Below, in pieces: positions 7,501-14,831 of a stretch of 14,831 nucleotides of DNA. The stretch spans positions 1-14,831 of the forward strand of contig CABUMH010000102.1 in assembly GCA_902492555.1 (NCBI GenBank). Direction: 5' to 3'. The stretch's first letter is position 1; the number at the start of each line of letters is the position of its first letter. Source of the stretch: Eisenbergiella sp900555195. Its GTDB lineage: Bacteria > Bacillota > Clostridia > Lachnospirales > Lachnospiraceae. Below the pieces are notes generated by a model. It was not told the DNA's origin. It worked only from the letters and a program-made list of their open reading frames with translations, and searched no databases. The position numbers and the translations under genes are program-made.

Positions 7501-10500
7501 TCCTTCCGGCACCTCTTCTTCAATCGCGCTTCCGCCCTGCGGCGCCTCCGTACGCCGGTACAGTTTGAACCAGCCCTTTATTTCCTCGCCGTCCTTCGGT
7601 CTTGTCCTATATAGGTTTTCCAAATCTTCCCATTCCTTAGAGCCTTTCAGCGCAATCCTATCCGGATTTGCCTTTGGCTTGTTCAGGAATGTGACGGCAA
7701 CGCCCGCATTTTCCTGCGCATACAGCGCCGCATCCGTCTCTGCCGGGAAGGCCACATACCAGGGAGCCCCGTCTTGAGTCCGAACCGGTATTGCAGGAGT
7801 TCCTTTTATCTGCTCGCCTTCCGTTCCTTTCTGCACGCTTCCTTTTGCTATCCAGGTCTCATAGGCCCCTTCGGTGGTCTTCACCTCACGCACCTCATAT
7901 TCGTACTTGGCTCCGTTCGGGGCATAGATCTCCTTTTCCTCAAATACAAACGCATGGCTATCCAGCCAGCCTCCGGACGCATTCAGTTTCTGCGCTTCAT
8001 ATGCCGTCTTTATCTGCTCCGCAGTCCATGTCTGGCTTTCCACAAGCGTCCATGCAGATACGGCTGTGTCTGCCTGTCCATAGGGATATCTGCGGTACAG
8101 TTCCAGCGTGACCGCCGGGAAATATGCGGCTCCGGCCGCAGGATCAGCATCCAGCATGCCCGCATCCAGATACAGGGATTTAGCTGCCTGAATCTCTCCT
8201 TTGGGACTGCTGTAGAGATTGGTGATCGTATAGGAGTAGTCTCCCTCCGCCTTGTCTCCTTCCTCATAGATCGAATGGGAGCCGTCCGTATCCCCCTTTA
8301 TCTCGCTGGCCGCCCATTCAGCCCAATTGATGCGCTCCTTCACCGTATAGGTATACAGGGAACCGTCCTCGGAATATTTCGGGATTGTTGTTTCATCAGT
8401 CTGCGGATAGGCGGCAGTGCTTGGCTCCCATCCCACGCTCCAATTACCGTCTCCAGTAATCTGGAGGATGTTCTTTCCCAGATATGCAATCCTGTACCTG
8501 TTGCGGGTGACCGCCGCCTGGTCTGCGCTCATCTCCACTTCCGCGACCTTTGTTTCGCTGCCCCCATCCAGGGATTGATACAGCTCAAACACAATCGTGG
8601 GCAGATGCTGTTCGTCAAAGTCCGCCGGAATTCCCTGCCAGATTTTCTGTCCCTCCAGCTCTATGGAAGATGCGATCTGGTTGGTAAAGGTTCCTCCTTC
8701 TTTCAGCGCATAGCGTCCGCTTCCCTGTCCCTCGGCTTTAATTTCCCATACCATCCCTGCAGCTATCGCACCCGAATCTGGATTGGTCTGTGTTCCGATA
8801 AAGCCGGAATCTTCTAACTTTTCCGAATGGGAATAAGACACTTCTTCGTATTCAAATTGGCCGGCATCCACATGGGTGTTTTCCACCGCATAATAGATAA
8901 TCTCATAGCCCTGCGCATCATACTTCGGAAGCTGGCTGAAGACTGCGTTCCAGTCCGTTTCCACATTTCCGCCATGTTCCTGGCTGTACTCCCATTTATA
9001 ATTGGCCTGGTAAAGCTTCAGGACCGGCTCATCGCTTCCTGCTTCGTGAACGAGCTGATAGATATCCAGGTAAATATCCGGCCGTTTGGAATTGCCATAA
9101 TTATACCTGTCTTTCCATGACTTATGCCAGGATACTTCCTTGCTATAACTCCGCCGGTTCGTTATACTGATCTCCTGCTTATCGTTTTCCTTTCTCCCAT
9201 CTTTCACCTCATAGGACACTTCTTCGATCTGAACCTGATATTCCTTCCATATCTCATACAGCTCCGGGTATTCGTCGGCCATGTCCTCCAGCGAAACCTC
9301 CCCATCCGTATCCATCCACACCTCATCCACTGTATAGCGGACCGTCGTGCCGTTCGTATCATATTTCGGCAGGTTAAAGAAAGTATAGCTGGAAGGGTTC
9401 GCGGGGCCATCCAAATCCACTTCCTGCAGGCTTCCCGCAGGATGGCCTGACGAATCCAGGATGAGCACCGGCTGTGCCGACCCCTTATTGATCGTTACGC
9501 TTCCTTCATTCTCATCATAGTTGATCGTATAACCGTTTTCCGGAGACGCTGCCGTCTCATCCGCGAATTCCAGGCGGATATACAGAGAAAGATCCTGATA
9601 GCCGCTCTTCGAGAGCACCTGCTGGAGTGCCTGCCGGCCCTGCGTATTCCCGTCGAACCACGTTTTTCCCACGGTCAGATCCACATTGCCCAGGCGCCTG
9701 TTGGTGATCACGCGGAAGGTCTCTCCGGCAATCTTCTCCTCAGCATAGGTAACTTCATATCTGTGGTTCTCATTCTCGGCGATGATCTGCTCATTGATAT
9801 TCTCCGGATTTTTCGGATTCTTAATCAGTTCTACTCTGTTCTCGCCGTCCATATAATACGCCGGCGTTCCGTCAATCTGCGTCTCCAGGACGTAGACATC
9901 CTCCGGCTTGTTGTTTTTCAGCCCGATATATCCATACCAGACGCCGTCCGAAAGGGTAATCAAGTTGATCGGTTCATTCGTATCTTTATTATATGCCGTG
10001 AAGGTCACATTCCCTCTGTGGAGCGTATCGCTGTCGTCAATCCAATGCTTGCGCACCATCACGCGATAGCCTTCTCCGGGCGCATTGATCACTTTGGTCT
10101 GATAGTTGCCGTTCTTATCGTGGCTCGTCTCATAGGTTGGAAAATGTCCGCCGTCTGTGGTATCTTCCAACAGATAATATTCATACTGACGTCCATGTTC
10201 ATCATACTCCGCCAGTCCGTCAATTAGCGTTTTCCAGGACGCCTGCCCGTTGTTGGAAATGGAATCGGATTCCGTTTTCAGGCTCTCTTCCACCTTAAAT
10301 TCAGCCACATTGCCATTCTCATCAAACTGAAGCGTGATGAACGGTTTCGCCAATTCTTCCCCGCTGATCGTCCGATAGAGATAGATCGTTACCGGTTCCG
10401 GGTCCACACGATCCCATACCTTTTCCACCTCATAGCTGATGGTATTGACCACCGAATTGGTAATCACGGTGGTATAAGGGGCCTCTTCGCTCGTCACTGC

Positions 10501-13500
10501 GCGCGATACATATTGGATCTGCCTGCCATCGTCCTGGACCAGCGTAAAAGTACCGCCGCCGTTTCCATCCGGCGTGAACAGATTGGTTGTATCCGCTCCC
10601 TGACGGATCTCGGATTCCACCCAGCGATACTGTAGCTGCCTGCCCTGCTCGTCGAACTTGGCCGCGCTCTTCTCAAAGGATATTCCGGAAAGTTCTTCCG
10701 CGCTGAACCCTTCTATCTTTTCTGTCACCGCTTCTCCGTTTTCGTTGGTCACATCTTCCCAGTTTTCCTCTCCCACCTGACGGGACTGCAGCTTGAATAC
10801 GACCGTCACATCCTCAAATTCCGCCTGGAACGCAGAAGCCATCCAGGTTTTCGTCGCTTTCGTCTGGACTGTGCCCGAGATGCGATTGGAGAGCGTGCCG
10901 TCATAATAGAGGTTAATATCGTTCTCACCCCGTGTCGTGGTGCCTACCAGCGTATCCTTGATCTCACCGGTCTCGCTGTCGATGGAGCCGAATATCTGCG
11001 TATAGCTGTCCTCTCCCGTTTGATTGAGATATTCCCGCGCCACATAGATATACTTATAGCCTTCCGCATTGTATTTCGGAAGCTGCACGTTGCCGAAATC
11101 AACCAGATAGGTATCATGCGCAGTATCCAGTTCCTCGTGGATAATTCCGTTTTCATCCCACACCGCAGCGGCGCTTCCAGGATCCGTCCCTTCCACGAAA
11201 CGCCACAGCTGGAATTCTCCACTCGGCCGGACCGACCCTTTCGGATCCAGCCAGGCTTTATGCGCCTGATAAGAGGTCAGCCCTTCCAGCGTCAGATTAA
11301 CCGTGCCGCCGCTGTAGACGCCGGACTGATCGCCGCCGTGGTTTGGCACAGAAGTATTGTCATATTCCACCTTCAGGACATCGTTTTCCTCCATGGGTAC
11401 GGAAGGCATGTCTCCTGATGAGAGCTCATCCTTGTTTTCGTCCTGATGAAGCCGGAACGGGATCTCCTTCCCGTCCAGATTATATTTCTGGATGCCTTCC
11501 ATGGTGACGGTTATGGTACGCACGCCCGTCTGCCCGGAAATCTCTATATGGAGCAGCTCCTTCAGCACATCTCCGTCAAGCGGCAGCGTGCCGTCTTTTT
11601 TCCCTGCCTGATAGGTAAGGCTGAATTGACCTGCAATATTTGCCCACACATTCTCAAGCTGTTCCTGGGAAAGCCCGTCCAATGTGCTTCCGGTGCGCAG
11701 CACAAACTGAAAAGAAAGATCCGTTTCCTCCACATAATACCAGCCCGTTCCGGTGCTCCCTGCTATAGAAGGATAATCCCCTAGGTTCGCATCCGTCACT
11801 TCCGTAAACTGATACCCGGGAACATCAGTATGTTTCCACTGCCAGTCGATCTTCCAATAGGTATCTTCCCCGTAAATATCATGCTGCCTGATAAGCGAAG
11901 GCAGCTCTGCGCTGGCCAGATAGGCGGAAGCGTTCGGCGGAGTCATGGAAATCTTCGGGCAGGGCGCCTCCAGCTTCAGGAGCTCTGTCCAGTCCTTTTC
12001 ATTCAGGCTTCCGCTCTGCTTTTCTTCCGGTTCAATCTCATTTCCACCTGCGTCGCATTTGGTCATCGTAAAGGTCAGCTCCGCCCCAAAGTCGCTCAAA
12101 AGCGGCCTGCCGCCGTTCTCATCCCCGTTGTCCACCCAGTAAATGTCCTGCGTCACCGTCTCAGACTTCTCTATGTTCGTATAGGCCTCGTCCGCATAGA
12201 GGGAGATCTCTTGTCCCAGATCCAGGGCATAATACCAGCCTTCATCCGTCACATATGCATATTCCTGCGCCGCTTCCTCCAGCGTATCCGCATCCACCTC
12301 CAGAAGGCTGTAATGCGCGGCTTCGGGCGGAAGGATTTCCCATTCCACCTGATATTCAGTCTTCTCGTCCCCTTCCGTGCGAACCAGCCGGGTGGGCAGA
12401 ATATCCCCGTCCAGGATCAGCTGCCAGACTTCCACCGTATAGACTTCATCCTCTGCCTGGCCCGGATAAGAAAGTTCCACCGCGCTGCCGTCCCTGACCG
12501 CCTCGCCCATATCCTCGATCCGAAAAGCGGGCATGGAATCCAGCCCCAGCATGGAAAGATTCTCCTGCGTCAGCTGCTGTCTGCCTCCATACGCTCCTTC
12601 TGTTTCCCCATCCGTACGGGTCATGGTAAAATACAACTCCGGAACAATCCCTTCCGGCCGCGTGCCAAAGGCATCGTTATAATCCACCCAGTAGACCCTG
12701 CGGCTGCTCTCAGAAAGATAGGCCACAGCATCCAGGCTCTCTTCCGTATTTTCTTCCGCATCCTCGATCTCTATCACATAATATGTACCCGCTTGAGAAG
12801 CATACGGATAATTTTCCGGATGTTTCTGCAGTTCCTCTTCCGTCACCTCCACCAGCAGATACCCTTCCACTTCCTGGAGTTCTATCTCCCATTCGATGGA
12901 AGCCCTTACTTCCTGTCCATTATCCGTGCGCACAATCTCGGTGGGCAGTGTATTCCCGCCAAGGGTCAGAATGTAGCTGTCTTCTCTCTCCTGAATCCCG
13001 AACTGCGGCATTTCCTTCATTCCAAGCCGTTCCAGATCTGCTTCTGAAAGTTCGGTTCTTTCCGCCTCTTCCATCCCGTCGTCCGCAGCCGGCGTTTGGT
13101 CTGCATCTGTCCCGGTTCCTTCACCGTCTTTTGTCCCGGAAATCTCTATCACCTTGTAGGTGAAATATAATTTCGGAAATGCATAGCTGTCTGTCAGGGG
13201 ACGCACGCCTTCTTTGTTCTGCTCGTCCGCCCAATATACGATTTGGTCATAGCTTCCCTTCCATCCCACAACCTTCACGCCGTTTTCTTCCGTTTCCGGA
13301 GGGTTGGCATCCGCCTGCGCATCCTGTACATAATACCAACCGGCTTCTTGTGCATATGGGTATCCATCCGGATCTTTCAAGGCATCCTCATCCACCCACA
13401 CAAGGCTGTATCCGGACACCTCATCCTGAGGCCGAATCTCCCATTCCACATACTGTGAGCCGTTTTCTTCCTGATCTGCCGTCCGGACAGTGTCCTGGGC

Positions 13501-14352
13501 TTCTTTTCTCATCACGCGGATCTTTGAAGGCAGGCCGGAAGCGGAAAGGACATACCGGTCTCCCTCATCCTGCACCTGTACTTCCGGAAGTTCCTCAAGC
13601 CCCACTCGCGCACAGCCCTCTTCCGTCAGCCTGACGCTCTCTTCTCCCTCTATGGAATAATACAGGGCGTACTGCGAATAAGCGGACGCTTCCGGGCGCT
13701 TATTCTCCTGCTCCTCTTCCACCCAATATATATGAACAGAAGCGCTTCCATCGTTATTGACGATCAAAACCTCATCTTCAGCCGAGGAAGGCTGTTCTCC
13801 TGAGGAACTCTCCTCGCCAGATGAGGATGCCTCATCCGACGGTTCCTGCACGCTGGACGACGGCTGTCCACTAGATGATGGCTGCACGCTAGATGATGGC
13901 TCCCCGCTAGATGACGGCTGCACACTAGATGATGGCTCCCCGCTAGATGACGGCTGCACGCTAGATGATGGCTGCACACTAGATGATGGCTGCACGCTAG
14001 ATGACGGCTGCACACTAGATGATGGCTCCCCGCTAGATGACGGCTGCACACTAGATGATGGCTGCACACTAGATGACGGCTGCACGCTAGATGATGGCTG
14101 CACGCTAGATGATGGCTGCCCACTAGATGACGGCTGCACACTAGATGATGGCTGCCCACTGCTTGGTAACTGCTGCATATTCGAAAATGTCTGTTTCCCA
14201 GATGTAGACGCAGGTTCCGGTGCATTCGCCGTAACCACTTCTCCGTCCTGTTTTGCAAATACAGACACGGAGGAAGGCATCGCTGTCATCATAAGAGTCA
14301 CCGCAAGAAAAATACTCAGCCATCTCAATTTCTTTTTCCATTCTGGTCCCAT
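4219..14352 (-). CDS. Giant secreted Cna-B repeat surface protein (adhesin), 3377 aa
   Basis: This is a cell-surface protein of roughly 370 kDa. The ATG at 14352 is chosen because GGGAGG lies 8 nt upstream and it is followed at once by a signal peptide (KKKLRWLSIFLAVTLMM, cleavage likely after VFA, residue 33). A TTG at 14418 in the same frame would place 22 polar residues before it. Order: Ser/Pro hexapeptide stalk (68-169); four divergent repeats of about 140-185 residues (206-870); linker domain (about 873-1022); 15 Cna-B-like domains (about 1025-3150); a pilin-like terminal domain (about 3153-3265); Gly/Pro linker; membrane helix (about 3318-3339); basic tail. The Cna-B domains share a V/I-x-K-x-W start, a Glu in a YxVxE strand and a closing TN, the residues that form Lys-Asn isopeptide bonds in this fold. 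Few Cys are present. Expected role: a rigid stalk for attachment to host or neighbouring cells; the ligand is unknown. It appears monocistronic, with no sortase gene in the window. Confidence 0.93.
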   Translation of the reverse strand: MGPEWKKKLRWLSIFLAVTLMMTAMPSSVSVFAKQDGEVVTANAPEPASTSGKQTFSNMQQLPSSGQPSSSVQPSSSGQPSSSVQPSSSVQPSSSVQPSSSVQPSSSGEPSSSVQPSSSVQPSSSVQPSSSVQPSSSGEPSSSVQPSSSGEPSSSVQPSSSGQPSSSVQEPSDEASSSGEESSSGEQPSSAEDEVLIVNNDGSASVHIYWVEEEQENKRPEASAYSQYALYYSIEGEESVRLTEEGCARVGLEELPEVQVQDEGDRYVLSASGLPSKIRVMRKEAQDTVRTADQEENGSQYVEWEIRPQDEVSGYSLVWVDEDALKDPDGYPYAQEAGWYYVQDAQADANPPETEENGVKVVGWKGSYDQIVYWADEQNKEGVRPLTDSYAFPKLYFTYKVIEISGTKDGEGTGTDADQTPAADDGMEEAERTELSEADLERLGMKEMPQFGIQEREDSYILTLGGNTLPTEIVRTDNGQEVRASIEWEIELQEVEGYLLVEVTEEELQKHPENYPYASQAGTYYVIEIEDAEENTEESLDAVAYLSESSRRVYWVDYNDAFGTRPEGIVPELYFTMTRTDGETEGAYGGRQQLTQENLSMLGLDSMPAFRIEDMGEAVRDGSAVELSYPGQAEDEVYTVEVWQLILDGDILPTRLVRTEGDEKTEYQVEWEILPPEAAHYSLLEVDADTLEEAAQEYAYVTDEGWYYALDLGQEISLYADEAYTNIEKSETVTQDIYWVDNGDENGGRPLLSDFGAELTFTMTKCDAGGNEIEPEEKQSGSLNEKDWTELLKLEAPCPKISMTPPNASAYLASAELPSLIRQHDIYGEDTYWKIDWQWKHTDVPGYQFTEVTDANLGDYPSIAGSTGTGWYYVEETDLSFQFVLRTGSTLDGLSQEQLENVWANIAGQFSLTYQAGKKDGTLPLDGDVLKELLHIEISGQTGVRTITVTMEGIQKYNLDGKEIPFRLHQDENKDELSSGDMPSVPMEENDVLKVEYDNTSVPNHGGDQSGVYSGGTVNLTLEGLTSYQAHKAWLDPKGSVRPSGEFQLWRFVEGTDPGSAAAVWDENGIIHEELDTAHDTYLVDFGNVQLPKYNAEGYKYIYVAREYLNQTGEDSYTQIFGSIDSETGEIKDTLVGTTTRGENDINLYYDGTLSNRISGTVQTKATKTWMASAFQAEFEDVTVVFKLQSRQVGEENWEDVTNENGEAVTEKIEGFSAEELSGISFEKSAAKFDEQGRQLQYRWVESEIRQGADTTNLFTPDGNGGGTFTLVQDDGRQIQYVSRAVTSEEAPYTTVITNSVVNTISYEVEKVWDRVDPEPVTIYLYRTISGEELAKPFITLQFDENGNVAEFKVEESLKTESDSISNNGQASWKTLIDGLAEYDEHGRQYEYYLLEDTTDGGHFPTYETSHDKNGNYQTKVINAPGEGYRVMVRKHWIDDSDTLHRGNVTFTAYNKDTNEPINLITLSDGVWYGYIGLKNNKPEDVYVLETQIDGTPAYYMDGENRVELIKNPKNPENINEQIIAENENHRYEVTYAEEKIAGETFRVITNRRLGNVDLTVGKTWFDGNTQGRQALQQVLSKSGYQDLSLYIRLEFADETAASPENGYTINYDENEGSVTINKGSAQPVLILDSSGHPAGSLQEVDLDGPANPSSYTFFNLPKYDTNGTTVRYTVDEVWMDTDGEVSLEDMADEYPELYEIWKEYQVQIEEVSYEVKDGRKENDKQEISITNRRSYSKEVSWHKSWKDRYNYGNSKRPDIYLDIYQLVHEAGSDEPVLKLYQANYKWEYSQEHGGNVETDWNAVFSQLPKYDAQGYEIIYYAVENTHVDAGQFEYEEVSYSHSEKLEDSGFIGTQTNPDSGAIAAGMVWEIKAEGQGSGRYALKEGGTFTNQIASSIELEGQKIWQGIPADFDEQHLPTIVFELYQSLDGGSETKVAEVEMSADQAAVTRNRYRIAYLGKNILQITGDGNWSVGWEPSTAAYPQTDETTIPKYSEDGSLYTYTVKERINWAEWAASEIKGDTDGSHSIYEEGDKAEGDYSYTITNLYSSPKGEIQAAKSLYLDAGMLDADPAAGAAYFPAVTLELYRRYPYGQADTAVSAWTLVESQTWTAEQIKTAYEAQKLNASGGWLDSHAFVFEEKEIYAPNGAKYEYEVREVKTTEGAYETWIAKGSVQKGTEGEQIKGTPAIPVRTQDGAPWYVAFPAETDAALYAQENAGVAVTFLNKPKANPDRIALKGSKEWEDLENLYRTRPKDGEEIKGWFKLYRRTEAPQGGSAIEEEVPEGYTIEWTSTSDDTWEYKVNGELERNASNDMPWIYIMKETVPADSPYTPSPNPGTGENGDKTARAEMAQPTVEGGVLTGTIAPLTNSILTRKPFQKQWEDTDGNPITEDYLGYYWEITFKLQVREKGKDGSSDSEWKDAKEYFDGQSYEPAGIQYTKTLESGSLTDPIWGTGNAFESLPTVIRKTDSGELTNLEWRVVEDQIQYGTDVDNPTVIDVWVPEKTGDTYTYQFKPDGGMVLPGYVNGNSNSAQTVIHVNKIQTTEFSVTKTWAGDASNAYGTRPGTEAAGKTWETWFVIQRKTDNTDWANVESNGTPLVVVVTGTNDDASVSTAVSGLPAEDMNGDDYSYRALELQPDHPITGEQDLRILQTNGAIYNTAYKVAYSGEGTGNVTATNTMTFTALYAEKDWVGGETASVTLDLQYLTAEDDSKDANWKTLASVTLNGQADQTSGVYGEYEAWKARFTSIPSRMPGSYLEDADDWSCVTRYRIRERNSSGYVPIGEMKGTGEEGNPYLFTNTVTTSLIIQKEWVQTTAHEIEVSVYRTQEPDPEKWSDAQGEQYLENGKAKTVVLNAQKNWTETVSGLPKYDADGKRYYYFAVEENAGTLVSVIYEHEILDPNGKKEPTQTTIRNIGLADISGTKTWRDNANAYKTRPAELELKLYRTTSTEEWDKVADKDWEEVSAVPEWTDKEKDVWTYVYRALPKADPAGNVYTYKVEEVTPQAAESEAYGTVGDEYQFSRDEKNDPLNLINTLTGERKITVKKNWDDNNDSGRPKEIVVKLTGTVNDGSQTPVVVYEQEITLKPSLAQKLLNGAILEEPSHWKMTLSGLPKYDTQQRRITYNVTEIKIPGYDVYEETAVDSGDSNHEIFTFTNRKYGSLTVSKNVTGSDGDKEKDWQFTVKLGGTLAGFSGKKGEMEFTDGTASFVLKHGESITATDLNAGASYTVTEQEANQGGYTTSYQGEVGTIPAGDTARASFTNHKDKPSEGTTTGGNEPDPGTPEKGGERKGGILPIFALPGVGILPELGSTGVPTWDASNPLFYIVLALAAAAVIAVILRMGGKRNGKKPSGKSRRNSRRKSAERGKKGKKTEADRKEE
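4890..11280 (-). other. Array of 15 Cna-B-like domains plus one pilin-like domain boundary
   Basis: Fifteen tandem domains of about 110-185 residues each open with a K-x-W-like motif: HKAW (K1032), TKTW, EKVW, RKHW, GKTW, HKSW, QKIW, AKSL, SKEW, QKQW, TKTW, EKDW, QKEW, TKTW, KKNW (K3044). Most have RP or a similar turn 8-14 residues later, an LPKYD-like turn, a Glu-bearing strand (such as YYAVEN, YTVKE, YKVEE, YNVTE) and a closing Asn (ITN, FTN, VNK, INT). A sixteenth unit (SKNV, K3164; YTVTE; FTNHK) resembles terminal pilin or isopeptide domains and extends to about 4560. Domain 8 has KSL in place of KxW. Domains are clearly diverged from one another, so this is an old array, not a recent expansion. 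Confidence 0.85.
11735..13740 (-). other. Four divergent N-terminal repeats of the adhesin (YW repeats)
   Basis: Four consecutive units share the order: [IV]YW[VA] (Trp at residues 210, 374, 555, 739), RP within 8-11 residues, a YxT/YS strand, a short Leu-rich helix ending near MP or LP, a second LP strand, WEI or equivalent (DWQW in unit 4), GY or HY-x-L, and GWYYV or GTYYV at the end. The WxxxxxRP start resembles Cna-B domains, but the Lys two residues before Trp and the closing TN motif are absent. Units are spaced 164, 181 and 184 residues apart. I do not know a named family for them; they may be a degenerate Cna-B relative. Confidence 0.7.
13846..14151 (-). repeat. 18-bp minisatellite, 17 in-frame units (PSSSVQ/PSSSGQ/PSSSGE)
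   Basis: Seventeen consecutive 18-bp units encode hexapeptides PSSS[VG][QE]: 12 PSSSVQ, 2 PSSSGQ and 3 PSSSGE, preceded by a degenerate LPSSGQ (14152-14169). Units differ mostly by synonymous or V/G and Q/E changes. Because the unit is a multiple of three, copy-number change keeps the frame. It forms an extended stalk just after the signal peptide, and its density of Ser makes it a candidate for glycosylation (inference). The antisense frames over this array are repetitive by-products. Confidence 0.95.
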
Positions 14353-14641
14353 GACTTCAACCTCCCATTCGACAATTTGATCTCCGATTTTGCCGTAGAG
14401 CACAGGCATAAAAGACAAGTCAAGGTAGACACAGTAACCTGTCCGCTTCTGATTTCGGGATCAGAATTGTGCTAATATACCTTATCATTCACGGTTCTGC
14501 CGAGCGCTTACAGCCTGCCTCTGCAGTGCTTCCATTTTACACAAGCGCCTTTCGTTTGGTCTCTAATGCAGCGACATATAACATGCTAAAAATCCGCATA
14601 TAAGTGCCAAAGCGTCCGGAAAGCCTCTGAACAATAACGAC
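14353..14641 (-). promoter_or_regulatory. Long (about 290 nt) leader of the adhesin mRNA
   Basis: The stretch between the predicted transcription start and the ATG at 14352 has no gene. It ends with the ribosome binding site GGGAGG (14366-14361). It contains a 7-bp hairpin, TTCTGAT / ATCAGAA (14447-14453 with 14460-14466), with no U run after it, so it is not an obvious attenuator. I could not match it to a known riboswitch class by eye. A second promoter within it is possible: TATATT on the minus strand near 14475-14480 has no good -35. Confidence 0.45.
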
Positions 14642-14647
14642 TACAAT

Positions 14648-14677
14648 ATTATATCATTTTTAACCCAAAATATACAA
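14648..14677 (-). promoter_or_regulatory. Sigma-A promoter of the giant adhesin gene
   Basis: On the minus strand there is TTGTAT (14677-14672), an 18-nt spacer, then TATAAT (14653-14648) in an AT-rich setting. It is the best promoter match upstream of the adhesin and predicts transcription from about 14641. It lies only 28 bp from the mobile-element-like end at 14706. Confidence 0.65.
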
Positions 14678-14705
14678 TACCTTAACAAGGAACATGGTGG
14701 GCACT

Positions 14706-14831
14706 GTTACCGCTCAGCCCTGGACACATGCTGTTCCACCCTCTCCATCTGTACCTTCCTCTGCCCAGCGGCGGGTATGGTGTTTGCTGGTACACGCTCT
14801 CGCTTGGCCAAAAACGTAACGGTACATAACG
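14706..14831. mobile_element. Partial mobile-element end related to the MITE terminus
   Basis: GTTACCGCTCAGCCCT (14706-14721) matches the first 16 bases of the MITE inverted repeat at 14 positions and points in the same orientation as the left end at 168. The following 110 bases to the window edge show no recognisable gene; an ATG at 14778 opens a short frame running off the end that I do not recognise. The other end is outside the window, so whether this is a MITE, an IS or a remnant cannot be told. Confidence 0.45.

Noticed and set aside
13846..14151. CRISPR array
   Set aside because: Repeats are 18 bp, contiguous, without spacers, and in frame with a secreted protein.
13757..14380. Plus-strand repetitive frame encoding CTLDDG repeats, and a minus-strand alternative frame of HHL/CS repeats
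   Set aside because: Both are translations of the 18-bp minisatellite in wrong frames. The true frame has a start site, signal peptide and downstream domains.
14353..14418. TTG at 14418 as the adhesin start
   Set aside because: No ribosome binding site at suitable distance, and it would put 22 residues, several acidic, before a typical signal peptide; the ATG at 14352 has GGGAGG at 8 nt.
14353..14641. A known c-di-GMP or fluoride riboswitch in the adhesin leader
   Set aside because: Conserved core motifs of these classes could not be found by eye; only short, unspecific stems are visible.

Overview
The window looks like part of the chromosome of a spore-forming, anaerobic Gram-positive of the class Clostridia, most likely a Lachnospiraceae-type gut organism. 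This is an inference from three things: a spoVAA-spoVAB sporulation pair, strong Bacillota-style ribosome binding sites (GGGAGG, AGGAGG, GGGGAG), and one giant Cna-B-repeat surface protein of a kind common in that family. No rRNA, tRNA, CRISPR array or intact transposase gene is visible.

Layout, left to right. Positions 1-118 hold a 33-bp palindrome-containing direct repeat in two copies with further hairpins between them. Positions 160-419 hold a 244-bp MITE-like element with perfect 22-bp terminal inverted repeats and a clean 8-bp target duplication. A LysR-family regulator (523-1395, minus) diverges from a two-gene operon of half-size CHR-family (chromate transporter) proteins (1666-2238 and 2235-2804, plus). 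The operon is translationally coupled through a TTG start that overlaps the preceding stop. The divergent layout suggests that the regulator controls the transporter pair.

Convergent to that operon is spoVAA-spoVAB (3959 down to 2846, minus), two overlapping genes behind a good candidate sigma-G promoter. They belong to the SpoVA system, which moves Ca-dipicolinate into the forespore. A strong stem-loop terminator (4118-4161) separates them from the gene upstream.

More than two thirds of the window (4219-14352, minus) is one open gene for a secreted surface protein of 3377 residues. From the N terminus it has: a signal peptide; a Ser/Pro-rich stalk made of 17 tandem hexapeptides (18-bp repeats at 13846-14151); four divergent repeats with an [IV]YW...RP...WEI...GWYYV pattern; a linker domain; 15 Cna-B-like domains, each with a visible candidate Lys/Glu/Asn isopeptide triad; a sixteenth pilin-like domain; and a C-terminal membrane anchor without a normal LPXTG and with a 38-residue Lys/Arg-rich tail. 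A sigma-A promoter (14648-14677) implies an untranslated leader of about 290 nt. Just beyond it, at 14706, begins a sequence matching the MITE terminus at 14 of 16 positions, so related mobile ends occur at both edges of the window.

The most interesting points are the architecture of the giant adhesin, its in-frame minisatellite, the MITE and its related end, and the palindromic repeats at the left edge. I did not find convincing evidence of an entirely new multi-gene system.
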